Positions 54,686 through 63,442 are shown, counted from the first letter of the stretch. The stretch is DNA of 64,000 nucleotides from Pseudomonas sp. efr-133-TYG-5 (GCF_030209175.1 NZ_JARVSM010000004.1:186001-250000), one strand, 5' to 3'. Program-made: numbers and translations. Notes: generated from the sequence alone by a model not told the origin.

Positions 54686-54752
54686 CTTCGCGAGCAAGCT
54701 CGCTGCCACAGGTCTTGCATCGTACTCGTGGGAGCGAGCCTGCTCGCGAAGG
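54686..54752. repeat. REP doublet (REPIN-like), copy 9
   Basis: TTCGCGAGCAAGCTCGCTGC at 54688 and the inverted GGAGCGAGCCTGCTCGCGAA at 54731 separate the convergent M23 and CNNM/CorC genes. Confidence 0.85.
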
Positions 54753-54778
54753 AAGCGGCGCGGTGCCCGATCAGCCCA

Positions 54779-56119
54779 TCAATCGAGCATCAATACCTTG
54801 GCCAGCACGATCTTCGGCCCTTTCATCTTCTTGATGATGATCCGCAGGCCTTCGACTTCCAGCACTTCTTCCTCTTCCGGCACCCGTTTCAGGGTCTCGT
54901 AGACCAGCCCGGCGAGGGTTTCCGCTTCGATGTGGTCGAGGTCGATGCCCAGCAGGCGCTCGACCTTGAACAGCGGCGTGTCGCCACGCACCAGCAGCTT
55001 GCCCGGCTGATAGGCGAGGATGCCGCGCTCGGCCTTGCGGTGTTCGTCCTGGATATCGCCGACCAGCACTTCCAGCACGTCTTCCATGGTCAGGTAGCCG
55101 ATGATGTTGCCGTCGGCCTCTTCGACCACGGCGAAGTGCGAGCCGCCCTTGCGGAACTGCTCCAGCAACTGCGAGAGGGGCATGTGCCGCGATACGCGTT
55201 CCAGTGGGCGGGTCAGTTCGGCGAGGTTGAACGACTCGGGAATGTGGTCCAGCGCGGCCAGTTCCAGCAGCAGGTCCTTGATGTGCAGCAGGCCGACGAA
55301 CTCCTGACGCTCGCTGTCGTATACCGGATAGCGGCTGAACTTGTGGCGACGGAACATCGCCAGGATTTCCTTGAGCGGGGCGTTGAACTCGAGGGTGATC
55401 AGGTCTTCGCGGGAGTTGGCCCAGTCGACCACTTCCAGCTCGCCCATTTCCACTGCCGAAGCGAGCACGCGCATGCCCTGGTCGCTCGGGTCCTGGCCAC
55501 GGCTGGAGTGCAGGATCAGTTTCAGTTCTTCACGGCTGTAATGGTGTTCGTGGTGCGGGCCGGGCTCGCCCTGGCCGGCAATCCGCAGAATCGCGTTGGC
55601 GCTGGCGTTGAGCAGGTAGATCGCCGGGTACATCGCCCAGTAGAACAGGTACAGCGGCACCGCCGTCCACAGCGACAGCAGCTCGGGTTTGCGGATCGCC
55701 CAGGATTTCGGGGCGAGTTCGCCGACCACGATGTGCAGGTAGGAAATGATGAAGAACGCGGTGAAGAACGAAATGCCCTTGACCACTTCCGGCGACTGCA
55801 CGCCGACCGCGCTCAGCAGCGGCTCGAGCAGGTGCGCGAACGCCGGCTCACCGACCCAGCCCAGGCCGAGGGAGGCGAGGGTGATACCGAGCTGACACGC
55901 CGACAGGTAGGCATCGAGCTGACTGTGTACGGTGCGCAGGATGTGCCCGCGCCAGCCGTTCTTGTCGGCGATGGCCTCGACCCGGGTCGAGCGCAGTTTG
56001 ACCATGGCGAATTCCGCCGCAACGAAGAAGCCGTTGAGCAAAACCAGGATCAGAGCAAAAAGGATCATGCCGAAATCGGCGAAAATGGTAGCGAGGGACA
56101 AGCCAGGGGAAGGGTCCAT
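54779..56119 (-). CDS. CNNM/CorC-type transporter (DUF21-CBS pair-CorC_HlyC)
   Basis: This 446-residue inner-membrane protein has a DUF21/CNNM membrane domain (residues ~1-190, with LNGFFVAAEFAMVKLRSTRV), a CBS pair (~210-330: ALHDIPES..., GLLHIKDLL, IIGYLTMEDVLEVLVG) and a C-terminal CorC_HlyC domain (~350-440: FKVERLLGIDLDHIEAETLA). Proteins of this type are linked to Mg2+/Co2+ efflux or haemolysin tolerance. The ATG at 56119 begins the hydrophobic domain. It lies downstream of phoB-phoR on the same strand. Confidence 0.9.
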   Translation of the reverse strand: MDPSPGLSLATIFADFGMILFALILVLLNGFFVAAEFAMVKLRSTRVEAIADKNGWRGHILRTVHSQLDAYLSACQLGITLASLGLGWVGEPAFAHLLEPLLSAVGVQSPEVVKGISFFTAFFIISYLHIVVGELAPKSWAIRKPELLSLWTAVPLYLFYWAMYPAIYLLNASANAILRIAGQGEPGPHHEHHYSREELKLILHSSRGQDPSDQGMRVLASAVEMGELEVVDWANSREDLITLEFNAPLKEILAMFRRHKFSRYPVYDSERQEFVGLLHIKDLLLELAALDHIPESFNLAELTRPLERVSRHMPLSQLLEQFRKGGSHFAVVEEADGNIIGYLTMEDVLEVLVGDIQDEHRKAERGILAYQPGKLLVRGDTPLFKVERLLGIDLDHIEAETLAGLVYETLKRVPEEEEVLEVEGLRIIIKKMKGPKIVLAKVLMLD

Positions 56120-56165
56120 GATGGAGTTTTGCGGGTTCCGTGTGATTCGTAAGAGAGAAGAATTC

Positions 56166-56210
56166 GCGCCTGAAAGGCAGGCGCAAGTCAGCCAATGTAG
56201 CGGCTGACTT
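56166..56210 (-). terminator. Paired hairpins between phoR and the CNNM/CorC gene
   Basis: GCGCCTG-AAAGG-CAGGCGC (56166-56184) and AAGTCAGCC / GGCTGACTT (56185-56210) stand back to back just past the phoR stop; no T-tract. Probably processing or termination. Confidence 0.45.
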
Positions 56211-56242
56211 GGCGATTGCCTAGTGGCGCGTGCCGGCCGGCA

Positions 56243-57565
56243 TCACTCGGCCGCGCTGATGGCCCGTGCCTGGGCGATCTGGGCCGGGGCGAAATGGCAG
56301 GTGAACGTGCTGCCATGACCGGGCACGCTGCTGATCTCCATCCGCGCGCGGTGGCGCAGCAACACGTGTTTGACGATCGCCAGGCCGAGGCCGGTGCCGC
56401 CGGTGTTGGAGTTGCGGCTGGAGTCGACGCGGTAGAAGCGCTCGGTCAGGCGTGGCAGGTGTTTGCTGTCGATGCCGATCCCGGAATCCTGCACGCTGAG
56501 GTGCGCGCCTTGCTCGTCGCCCCACCAGCGGATGCGGATATTGCCTTCGGCCGGGGTGTATTTGACCGCGTTGAACACCAGGTTGGAGAACGCGCTGCGC
56601 AGTTCCGCCTCGCTGCCCTTGAGCTGAATCCGCGCGTCGGCCTCGAGGGTGATGCGCTGGTTCTTCGAACCGGACAACTGCTGGGCATCGCTCTTGATCG
56701 ACTGCAGCAGCGCGTCGATCGCCACCGGCTGGTTGTCCGACGGGTAATCGGTGGCTTCCAGTTTGGCCAGCAGCAACAGATCGTTGAGCAGCGTCTGCAT
56801 GCGCCCGCCCTGTTGCTGCATCTGCTGCAGCGCGCGGCTCCAGCGCGGATTCACATCCTCGACATTGTCGAGCAGGGTTTCCAGATAACCGCAGATCACC
56901 GTCAGCGGCGTGCGCAATTCGTGGGAGACGTTGGCGATGAAATCCTTGCGCATCTGTTCCAGCTGATGGATGCGCGTGACGTCGCGCACCAGCATCAGGT
57001 GCTCGTTGTTGCCATAGCGGGTCAGGTACAGCTGAATGCGTACGCGGTCATTGGTCGGCGAGGGGATTTCCAGCGGTTCGGCGTAGCTTTCCTGCTCGAA
57101 GTATTCCTTGAAGCGCGGATGGCGTACCAGGTTGGTTACCGGCTGGCCGCTGTCCTGCGGGGTCTTGAGTCCGAGCAGGGTTTCCGCGGCGCGGTTCCAC
57201 CATTCCAGGTTGCCGTCGCTGTCGAGCATGATCACCGCGTCTTTCAGGGCGGCGGTGGACTCCTGCACGCGGTCGATCACCGCTTGCAGGCGCCCGCGCA
57301 CGCGCTGGTCGCGGCGTTGCAGGTGGTAGATGCTGTCGAACACCTCGCCCCACAGGCCGTAGCCGTCGGGTGGCGCTTCATCGGGTTGGTGCAGGCGCAG
57401 CCACTCGTGCAGGCGCAGCAGTTGCTTGAGCGTCCAGGCCAGGTACAGACCCAGGCCTGCAGCGAGGCTCCAGCCGTAGTAGCCGGTGATCAGGCCGATC
57501 ACCAGGCAGGCGGTGACCAGCAACAGCATGTGGCGAATCAGGGTGCCATGCCAGTTTTGATTCAC
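56243..57565 (-). CDS. phoR: Phosphate regulon sensor histidine kinase PhoR
   Basis: This 440-residue kinase phosphorylates PhoB when phosphate is scarce, under PhoU/Pst control. Two N-terminal hydrophobic segments (residues ~12-40) and a PAS domain (~90-190: ALKDAVIMLDSDGNLEWWNR) precede the HisKA domain with His215 in ANVSHELRTPL, and HATPase_c with NLVFNAVKYTP (N box) and GGTGLGLAIVKHV (G2 box). The length and order are as in E. coli PhoR. phoB lies upstream on the same strand, so phoBR is an operon. Confidence 0.95.
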   Translation of the reverse strand: MNQNWHGTLIRHMLLLVTACLVIGLITGYYGWSLAAGLGLYLAWTLKQLLRLHEWLRLHQPDEAPPDGYGLWGEVFDSIYHLQRRDQRVRGRLQAVIDRVQESTAALKDAVIMLDSDGNLEWWNRAAETLLGLKTPQDSGQPVTNLVRHPRFKEYFEQESYAEPLEIPSPTNDRVRIQLYLTRYGNNEHLMLVRDVTRIHQLEQMRKDFIANVSHELRTPLTVICGYLETLLDNVEDVNPRWSRALQQMQQQGGRMQTLLNDLLLLAKLEATDYPSDNQPVAIDALLQSIKSDAQQLSGSKNQRITLEADARIQLKGSEAELRSAFSNLVFNAVKYTPAEGNIRIRWWGDEQGAHLSVQDSGIGIDSKHLPRLTERFYRVDSSRNSNTGGTGLGLAIVKHVLLRHRARMEISSVPGHGSTFTCHFAPAQIAQARAISAAE

Positions 57566-57579
57566 GGAGCGTCCTTAAC

Positions 57580-57664
57580 GCAGCTTCGAGTTTCAAGCTG
57601 CAAGCTGCAAGTCAGAGCGGTTCGGCTGTTCCTTGCCGCTTGTAGCTTGAAGCTTGCCGCTGCT
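57580..57664. repeat. Intra-operon GCAAGC/GCTTGC palindromic repeat, copy 4
   Basis: CAAGCTGCAAGCTGCAAGTC...(CAGAGCGGTTCGGCTGTT core)...GCCGCTTGTAGCTTGAAGCT lies between phoB and phoR. Same family as the copy at 15313. Confidence 0.75.
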
Positions 57665-57665
57665 T

Positions 57666-58355
57666 TTATGCTTTGGTGGAAAACCGGTAGCCGGTGCCGC
57701 GCACGGTTTGTACCAGATTTTCGTAGGCATCGCCGAGGGCCTTGCGCAGGCGGCGGATATGCACGTCGACGGTGCGCTCTTCCACATAAACGTTGCCGCC
57801 CCAGACCTGATCGAGCAACTGGCCACGGGTGTAGGCGCGTTCCTGGTGGGTCATGAAGAATTGCAGCAGGCGATATTCGGTCGGGCCCATTTCCGCCGGC
57901 CGGCCGTCGATGGTCACGCGATGGCTGATCGGGTCGAGCAGCAGTCCGCCGACTTCGATTGGCGCTTCGCCATCGGTCGGACCGGCGCGGCGCAGCACGG
58001 CTTTCAGGCGCGCGACCAGCTCGCGCGGCGAGAACGGCTTGGTGATGTAGTCGTCGGCGCCGACTTCCAGGCCCTGGATCTTGTTGTCCTCTTCGCCCTT
58101 GGCGGTGAGCATGATGATCGGAATGTCTCCGGTCAGCTCGTCGCGCTTGAGACGGCGGGCCAGCTCGATGCCGGAGGTGCCGGGCAGCATCCAGTCGAGC
58201 AGGATCAGGTCCGGCTTGCGGTCGACGATGATGGCGTGTGCCTGCTGCGAGTTCTCTGCCTCGAGGCAGTCATAGCCGGCCATTTCCAACGCAACGGCGA
58301 TCATTTCGCGAATGGGCGCTTCGTCGTCGACGATCAGAATGCTCCTGCCAACCAT
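57666..58355 (-). CDS. phoB: Phosphate regulon response regulator PhoB
   Basis: This 229-residue OmpR-family transcription factor activates pst, phoB and other Pho genes by binding Pho boxes. The receiver has the phosphoacceptor Asp54 in ILLDWMLPG, with Lys in ITKPFSPRELV, and the C-terminal winged helix includes RAYTRGQLLDQVWGGNVYVE and VDVHIRRLRKAL. Length and residues are as in E. coli. A candidate Pho box lies 54 bp upstream (58409-58426). The gene is divergent from the Yx(FWY)xxD-repeat gene. Confidence 0.97.
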   Translation of the reverse strand: MVGRSILIVDDEAPIREMIAVALEMAGYDCLEAENSQQAHAIIVDRKPDLILLDWMLPGTSGIELARRLKRDELTGDIPIIMLTAKGEEDNKIQGLEVGADDYITKPFSPRELVARLKAVLRRAGPTDGEAPIEVGGLLLDPISHRVTIDGRPAEMGPTEYRLLQFFMTHQERAYTRGQLLDQVWGGNVYVEERTVDVHIRRLRKALGDAYENLVQTVRGTGYRFSTKA

Positions 58356-58367
58356 GCCTTAATCCTC

Positions 58368-58385
58368 TTGTCATTTACCTGTCTT
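58368..58385 (+). promoter_or_regulatory. Pho-box-like sequence toward the COG4315 gene
   Basis: TTGTCAT-TTAC-CTGTCTT fits the PhoB consensus with two mismatches, on the plus strand, about 122 bp before the ATG at 58507 and just behind the phoB start. Confidence 0.45.
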
Positions 58386-58408
58386 GCGCCGCATTAGATA
58401 ACGGAATT

Positions 58409-58426
58409 ATTGCAGTCGTGTGACAG
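58409..58426 (-). promoter_or_regulatory. Candidate Pho box upstream of phoB
   Basis: On the minus strand CTGTCAC-ACGA-CTGCAAT lies 54 bp upstream of the phoB ATG; 11 of 14 conserved positions match. Autoregulation by PhoB would be as in E. coli. Confidence 0.55.
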
Positions 58427-58506
58427 TATTTTAGTCCGGCGGCGATTGTGCGAATCCTGAACTAAGCTCTAAGTCCGAATCCTGACAACCACAAAAGAAG
58501 GTTTCC

Positions 58507-58893
58507 ATGACTCAAATGACTGCTTCCTTCAAAGCACTGCTGATGGCTGCCGCCCTGACTCTGCCCGGACTGGCAATGGCGGCCGAGCCGGCCATGATGA
58601 AAGACGGAATGATGGTCGATCACAAAGGCATGACCGTTTACACGTTCGACAAGGACGCTGGCGGCAAGTCGATGTGCAACGACGATTGCGCCAAGAACTG
58701 GCCACCGATGATGGCGCCGGCGGGGGCCAAGGCCGAGGGCAAATGGACGGTCATCAAGCGCGATGACGGCAAGATGCAATGGGCTTACGACGGCAAGCCG
58801 CTGTACACCTTCATGAAGGATGAAAAGCCCGGCGAAATGAAGGGCGACGGCATGAAGGACGTCTGGCACGTCGTGCATATGTCGCAGAAGTAA
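58507..58893 (+). CDS. Secreted Yx(FWY)xxD-repeat protein (COG4315/lipoprotein_15-like)
   Basis: This 128-residue protein has a signal peptide (SFKALLMAAALTLPGLAMAA) and two Yx(FWY)xxD repeats, TVYTFDKD (residues ~43-50) and PLYTFMKD (~98-105), with Cys55/Cys59-type cysteines in SMCNDDCAKNWPP between them. This is the family of secreted repeat proteins of unknown function; there is no lipobox, so it is probably periplasmic. It is divergent from phoB, and a Pho-box-like sequence in the shared region suggests phosphate control, which is unproven. Confidence 0.87.
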   Translation: MTQMTASFKALLMAAALTLPGLAMAAEPAMMKDGMMVDHKGMTVYTFDKDAGGKSMCNDDCAKNWPPMMAPAGAKAEGKWTVIKRDDGKMQWAYDGKPLYTFMKDEKPGEMKGDGMKDVWHVVHMSQK

Positions 58894-58912
58894 GCGCTCG
58901 GCGCGGTACGAG

Positions 58913-58935
58913 TCTGCCCCGGTTTGCGGGGCAGA
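58913..58935. terminator. Bidirectional terminator between the COG4315-like gene and ubiA
   Basis: TCTGCCCCG-GTTTG-CGGGGCAGA, a perfect 9-bp stem, sits between two convergent stops. T-rich flank on both sides. Confidence 0.82.
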
Positions 58936-58941
58936 TTCATT

Positions 58942-59832
58942 TCAGCGCAACGCGTAATCCAGCACGATGCCGACAAAGATCGCCAGCCCGGCCCAGTGGT
59001 TGTGCAGGAACGCTCGGAAGCAACGCATGCGGTCGCGGTCGCGGGTGTACCAGAACTCCCAGGCATAGCAGCCGGCGGCCACCAGCAGGCCGAGGTGGAA
59101 CCACAGGCCCAGCTCGAATTTCGCCCCGGCCAGCAGCAGGCAGCCCAGCGACAGTGCCTGCAGGGTCAGGATGATCACCCGATCCGCCTCGCCGAACAGG
59201 ATCGCGGTGGATTTCACGCCGATCTTCAGGTCGTCGTCACGGTCGGTCATGGCGTAATAGGTGTCGTAGCCCACGGTCCACAGCAGGTTGGCGATCCACA
59301 GCAGCCAGGCCGCGGCCGGCAGTTCGCCGGTCTCGGCAGTGAATGCCATCGGCATGCCCCAGGAGAACGCCGCGCCCAGCACCACTTGCGGGTAATAGGT
59401 GTAGCGCTTCATGAACGGATAGGTGAAGGCCAGCGCCAGCCCCCCGAGGGACAGCCAGATGGTCGGCGCATTGGTGCACAGCACCAGCAGGAAACTCACC
59501 CCCATCAGCACGGCAAAGAACACCAGCGCCTCTTTCGAACTGATTTTGCCGGCCGCCAGCGGCCGCTGCGCGGTGCGTTTGACGTGGCCGTCGACCTTGC
59601 GGTCGGCCCAGTCGTTGATCACGCAGCCGCCGGCACGGGTCAGCACCACGCCGAGGACGAAGATCGCGATGTTGGCCAGCGACGGCGCGCCCTTGCCGGC
59701 AATCCACAGCGCCCACAGCGTTGGCCACAGCAGCAGGTAGATGCCGATCGGCTTGTCCATGCGGGTCAACTGAATGAAATCCCAGGCACGCGGGTTCAAG
59801 CGGTTCAGGGACTTGAGCAGGCTCTGGTACAT
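58942..59832 (-). CDS. ubiA: 4-hydroxybenzoate polyprenyltransferase UbiA
   Basis: This 296-residue integral membrane prenyltransferase attaches the polyprenyl tail to 4-hydroxybenzoate in ubiquinone synthesis. The two Asp-rich motifs are present: NDWADRKVDG near residue 70 and DTYYAMTDRDDD near residue 195. About eight hydrophobic segments are visible. The ATG at 59832 overlaps the ubiC stop by one base, so translation is probably coupled. The longer frame to 59940 adds no homology. A CDS of ~296 residues is normal for the family. Confidence 0.96.
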   Translation of the reverse strand: MYQSLLKSLNRLNPRAWDFIQLTRMDKPIGIYLLLWPTLWALWIAGKGAPSLANIAIFVLGVVLTRAGGCVINDWADRKVDGHVKRTAQRPLAAGKISSKEALVFFAVLMGVSFLLVLCTNAPTIWLSLGGLALAFTYPFMKRYTYYPQVVLGAAFSWGMPMAFTAETGELPAAAWLLWIANLLWTVGYDTYYAMTDRDDDLKIGVKSTAILFGEADRVIILTLQALSLGCLLLAGAKFELGLWFHLGLLVAAGCYAWEFWYTRDRDRMRCFRAFLHNHWAGLAIFVGIVLDYALR

Positions 59833-60392
59833 CAGCAGTTCTCCGGATGGGCGCGGGCGGCGTTCCACAGGCTCGGCAGGAAAATCTCCGCCACCAGCAC
59901 GCTCAGCGCGCCGCGGTCGAAGCGTGAACGGCGGCCCCACAGCGCGTCTGCCCGGCAGTCGTGCGGGAGCCAGTCTGCGGGGTAGTGACAGACTTCGATG
60001 GCACGGCGCTGGAACGCGTGGTCGCAGAACAGCAGTTCGCCCAGTGAGCGGCTGCCCAGTTCATCCATGTGCAGGCCGTCGCCCTGCAAGGCACTGCGCG
60101 ACGCCACGCTGCGGGCGAACACCCAGGCCTCGCCGTGGCCGCGCAGGTACACCTCGCGCACCCAGCCTTCGCTGCCTGCGGGCAGGTCGAGCGCCGCACA
60201 TTCGTCGGCGCGCAGGCGGTCCCAGCCTTCGAACAACGGCGTGACGCTGAAGCCGTCGTTGGACAGGCGGGTCAGGCGGCGGGTCAGGGAACCCTCGTCG
60301 AACAGCCAGTCGCGGGTCATCGGATCGGGGAGGGGCGTCAGGCGGCCTTGAGGCAGCCAGAGCGGGGCCGGGGAGGAATTTGAATGTTGCAC
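59832..60392 (-). CDS. ubiC: Chorismate pyruvate-lyase UbiC
   Basis: This 186-residue cytoplasmic enzyme makes 4-hydroxybenzoate from chorismate, the first step of ubiquinone synthesis. Features: WLFDEGSLTRRLTRLSNDGF near residues 29-48, EVYLRGHGEAWVFARSVASR near 80-99 (Arg/His of the active site) and the C-terminal SVLVAEIFLPSLW. It precedes ubiA with overlapping stop and start. The GTG start at 60392 lacks a strong ribosome binding site; an internal start at MTRDWLFDEG (60320) is possible. Function is clear. Confidence 0.92.
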   Translation of the reverse strand: MQHSNSSPAPLWLPQGRLTPLPDPMTRDWLFDEGSLTRRLTRLSNDGFSVTPLFEGWDRLRADECAALDLPAGSEGWVREVYLRGHGEAWVFARSVASRSALQGDGLHMDELGSRSLGELLFCDHAFQRRAIEVCHYPADWLPHDCRADALWGRRSRFDRGALSVLVAEIFLPSLWNAARAHPENC

Positions 60393-60592
60393 AATGAGTC
60401 ATTATTGGCCGCAAAGGAGGCGGCGAGCTTACCATGCTGACCTGCGAGATTGATGGATCCGGGACGCCGTTGCGCCGAACAGGCTTGCATCGCCGCGTCC
60501 CGATCAGTACAAAACGCCCTGAGCCGGATGGCAACGCAGTACCCAACGACCGTCCGCGCCGGCATAAGCCTGAACCCTGAGGAAGTACCTGA

Positions 60593-60760
60593 ATGAAGAA
60601 GTGGCAATGTGTGGTCTGCGGCCTGATCTACAACGAAGCCGACGGTTGGCCGGATGACGGCATTGCGCCGGGCACCCTGTGGCAGGACGTACCGGAAGAC
60701 TGGCTGTGCCCGGACTGCGGCGTCGGCAAGATGGACTTCGAAATGATCGAAATCGCCTGA
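60593..60760 (+). CDS. Rubredoxin
   Basis: This 55-residue rubredoxin carries one iron held by four cysteines: Cys6-x2-Cys9 (CVVC) and Cys39-x2-Cys42 (CPDC), with the usual GWPDDGIAPGT and the aromatic cluster. It shuttles electrons from rubredoxin reductase to acceptors such as alkane hydroxylase or detoxifying enzymes. GAGGAAG precedes the ATG. It forms an operon with the reductase gene starting 23 bp downstream. In P. aeruginosa two rubredoxins lie here (recalled); only one is present in this window. Confidence 0.95.
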   Translation: MKKWQCVVCGLIYNEADGWPDDGIAPGTLWQDVPEDWLCPDCGVGKMDFEMIEIA

Positions 60761-60783
60761 AAACAATACTGAAGGAGTAGGAC

Positions 60784-61932
60784 ATGCGTGCACCTGTCGT
60801 GATCGTCGGCACCGGGCTGGCGGGATACAACCTGGCCCGGGAGTTTCGCAAGCTCGATGGCGAAACGCCGCTGCTGCTGATTACGGCGGATGACGGCCGT
60901 TCCTACTCCAAGCCGATGCTCTCCACCGGTTTCGGCAAGAACAAGGATGCCGATGGCCTGAGCATGGCCGAACCGGGCGCCATGGCCGAACAGTTGAAAG
61001 CCGAAGTGCGCACCCACACGCGCATCAGCGGCATCGATCCTGGCCACAAGCGCCTGTGGATCGGCGAGGAAGCGGTGAACTACCGCGACCTGATCCTCGC
61101 CTGGGGCGCGGAAACGGTGCGCGTGCCGATCGAGGGCGATGGCGCCGACCTGGTGTTCCCGATCAATGATCTTGAAGACTACGCACGCTTTCGCGCTGCC
61201 GCCGCGGGCAAGCGCCGGGTGCTGTTGCTCGGTGCCGGGCTGATCGGCTGCGAGTTCGCCAACGACCTGATCCTCGGCGGCTACGAAGTGCAGCTGGTGG
61301 CCCCGTGCGAGCAGGTCATGCCGACCCTGTTGCACCCGGCTGCCGCCGCGGCGGTGCAGGCCGGGCTGGAAAGCCTGGGCGCGCGGTTCCACCTCGGCCC
61401 GGTGCTGACGCGCCTGGACAAGGTCGCCGACGGCCTGCAAGCGCACCTGTCCGACGGCCAGGTCATCGCCTGCGATGTGGTGGTCTCGGCCATCGGCCTG
61501 CGTCCGCGCATCGATCTGGCGGCAGCTGCCGGGATTCAGGTCAACCGTGGCGTGGTGGTCGACCGCCACCTGCAGACGTCCCACGCCAATATCTACGCCT
61601 TGGGCGACTGCGCCGAGGTCGATGGGCTGAATCTGCTGTACGTCATGCCCCTCATGAGCTGTGCGCGAGCGCTGGCACAGACCCTTGCCGGTCACCCGAC
61701 GGCGGTGAGCTACGGGCCGATGCCGATCACCGTGAAAACCCCGGTCTGCCCGCTGGTGGTGTCCCCGCCGCCACGGGGTGCCGAGGGTGTCTGGAGCGTC
61801 GAAGGGCAGGGCGCCGATATCAAGGCGCTGTGTCACGACGCGGGCGGGCAGTTGCTCGGCTACGCGCTGACCGGCGCTGCGGTGATGGAAAAACTTGCCC
61901 TGAACAAACAGCTTCCAGCCTTGCTGGCGTAA
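60784..61932 (+). CDS. Rubredoxin-NAD(+) reductase
   Basis: This 382-residue FAD flavoprotein passes electrons from NADH to rubredoxin. It has two nucleotide-binding GxGxxG motifs, VIVGTGLAGYNLAR near residue 5 and VLLLGAGLIGCEFAND near residue 143, and the FAD-binding IYALGDCAEV near residue 268. The length matches RubB of pseudomonads. The gene is the second of the rubredoxin operon. Function in alkane use or in oxidative stress response cannot be told from context. Confidence 0.92.
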   Translation: MRAPVVIVGTGLAGYNLAREFRKLDGETPLLLITADDGRSYSKPMLSTGFGKNKDADGLSMAEPGAMAEQLKAEVRTHTRISGIDPGHKRLWIGEEAVNYRDLILAWGAETVRVPIEGDGADLVFPINDLEDYARFRAAAAGKRRVLLLGAGLIGCEFANDLILGGYEVQLVAPCEQVMPTLLHPAAAAAVQAGLESLGARFHLGPVLTRLDKVADGLQAHLSDGQVIACDVVVSAIGLRPRIDLAAAAGIQVNRGVVVDRHLQTSHANIYALGDCAEVDGLNLLYVMPLMSCARALAQTLAGHPTAVSYGPMPITVKTPVCPLVVSPPPRGAEGVWSVEGQGADIKALCHDAGGQLLGYALTGAAVMEKLALNKQLPALLA

Positions 61933-62122
61933 ATACCGGTCGTTCTGTCGGAATCACCCCGCTTTTGCCCGCACAAAGGTCGCGGGGAGACTGGCGCCGC
62001 CCTTGTCCCCGTGCCATCCTCACTCCCGTCTGCCGCAGAGTAGAGCCTGCGGCGCCTTGGGCGCTGTTCCAACGAGAACAGCACGGACATAACAACAAAA
62101 AACCGTCAAAGGGGCTTCACTA

Positions 62123-62398
62123 ATGCGTAAACCAGAACTCGCCGCTGCAATCGCTGAAAAAGCAGACCTGACCAAAGAACAGGCCAACCGCGTGCTCAAC
62201 GCCGTGCTCGAAGAAATCACCGGCGCCCTGCACCGCAAGGACAGCGTCACGCTGGTCGGCTTCGGCACCTTCCTGCAACGTCATCGCGGTGCCCGCACCG
62301 GCAAAAATCCGCAAACCGGTGAGCCGGTGAAAATCAAGGCCAGCAACACCGTCGCCTTCAAGCCTGGCAAGTCGTTGAAAGACAGCGTCAATCCATAA
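62123..62398 (+). CDS. HU-family DNA-binding protein
   Basis: This 91-residue histone-like protein begins MRKPELAAAIAEKADLTKEQ and carries the HU DNA-binding arm GKNPQTGEPVKIKASNTVAF at residues ~60-79 with the intercalating proline. It bends and compacts DNA. From its place after rubredoxin reductase, it may correspond to the third HU gene of pseudomonads (HupN in P. putida, recalled), rather than HupA or HupB. It has a strong terminator behind it and no operon partner. Confidence 0.93.
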   Translation: MRKPELAAAIAEKADLTKEQANRVLNAVLEEITGALHRKDSVTLVGFGTFLQRHRGARTGKNPQTGEPVKIKASNTVAFKPGKSLKDSVNP

Positions 62399-62436
62399 TT
62401 GCGGTGCACCTCCCGATCAGCCGGGAGCGCCGTATG

Positions 62437-62475
62437 AAAAATGGGCATGCCGATCGAATCGGATGCCCATTTTTT
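62437..62475. terminator. Bidirectional terminator between the HU gene and the CdsA-like gene
   Basis: AAAAATGGGCAT / ATGCCCATTTTT with an inner CCGAT / ATCGG stem around CGA, a perfect 12 bp with one base unpaired. T-tracts on both sides serve both convergent genes. Confidence 0.9.
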
Positions 62476-62497
62476 GTGCCCGCGCAAAGCCGCCGGG

Positions 62498-63442
62498 TCA
62501 CACCGAGAAGAAGTACCGGGTCAGGTGGAAGAAGATCGGCGCGGCGAAGCAGATCGAGTCCATCCGGTCGAGCATGCCACCGTGGCCCTTGATCATCGTG
62601 CCCCAATCCTTGGCGCTGAGGCTGCGCTTGATCGCCGACATGACCAGGCCGCCGAGGAAGCCCATCACCACGATCACCAGCGACATCAGCAGTGACTGCC
62701 AGAAGCTGAACGGGGTCATCCAGAACATGCAGCCGCCAATCAACGTGGCGGACAGACCGCCACCGACCAGGCCTTCGACGGTTTTCGACGGACTCACCAG
62801 CGGCGCGACCTTGCGTTTGCCGAACAGCTTGCCGAACACGTACTGCAAGACGTCGCTCATCTGCACCACGAACACCAGGTAGAACAGCAGCAGGGCGTTC
62901 TGGCCCTGGAAACCCTGCAGGTCCAGCAGCAACAGGGCCGGCGCATGGCTGATGCAGTAGATGCAGATCATCACCCCCCACTGGATCTTCGCCGTGCGTT
63001 CGAGGAACCCCTCGGTGTCCTGGCTGAGCACGGCAATCGCCGGCAGCAACAGGAACGCATACACCGGCACCAGCAGGGTGAACATCGAGTACCAGTGTGT
63101 GCCGATCAGCAGGTATTGCAGGGGGATCAGAATGAAAAACGCCGAGAACAGTGCGTTGTGGTCACCGCGCGCAGTGGGCGTCAGGGTGATGAACTCGCGC
63201 AGCGCGAACAGTGAAATGAAGCCGAACAGCACCACGGTCGCGTTGGGTCCGAGCAGCCACGACACGAAGAAAATGATCACCATGCCCCACCACGCATTCA
63301 CGCGCTGGTTGAGGTTTTCGATGGTCGAGATCGAACTGGCGCTGGTCGCTCGTCTGGCCAGTACATGGCCGATCAGCGAAGCCACGGCCAGCAGGCCGGC
63401 GATGGCCGCGAAGAACCAGAGGAATTTGCTTTCCAGAGTCAT
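62498..63442 (-). CDS. CDP-diglyceride synthase-like protein (CdsA family)
   Basis: This 314-residue membrane protein has about eight hydrophobic segments and the phosphatidate cytidylyltransferase signature: KVAPLVSPSKTVEGLVGGGL near residues 205-225, followed by GHGGMLDRMDS near residue 280. It should make CDP-diacylglycerol from phosphatidate and CTP. It overlaps the PlsC-like gene by 4 bp (ATGA), so the two act as one unit. Since the pseudomonad cdsA is normally near dxr and rseP, this is probably a second, accessory copy. The start at 63442 fits the hydrophobic start MTLESKFLWFFAAIAGLLAV. Confidence 0.9.
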   Translation of the reverse strand: MTLESKFLWFFAAIAGLLAVASLIGHVLARRATSASSISTIENLNQRVNAWWGMVIIFFVSWLLGPNATVVLFGFISLFALREFITLTPTARGDHNALFSAFFILIPLQYLLIGTHWYSMFTLLVPVYAFLLLPAIAVLSQDTEGFLERTAKIQWGVMICIYCISHAPALLLLDLQGFQGQNALLLFYLVFVVQMSDVLQYVFGKLFGKRKVAPLVSPSKTVEGLVGGGLSATLIGGCMFWMTPFSFWQSLLMSLVIVVMGFLGGLVMSAIKRSLSAKDWGTMIKGHGGMLDRMDSICFAAPIFFHLTRYFFSV

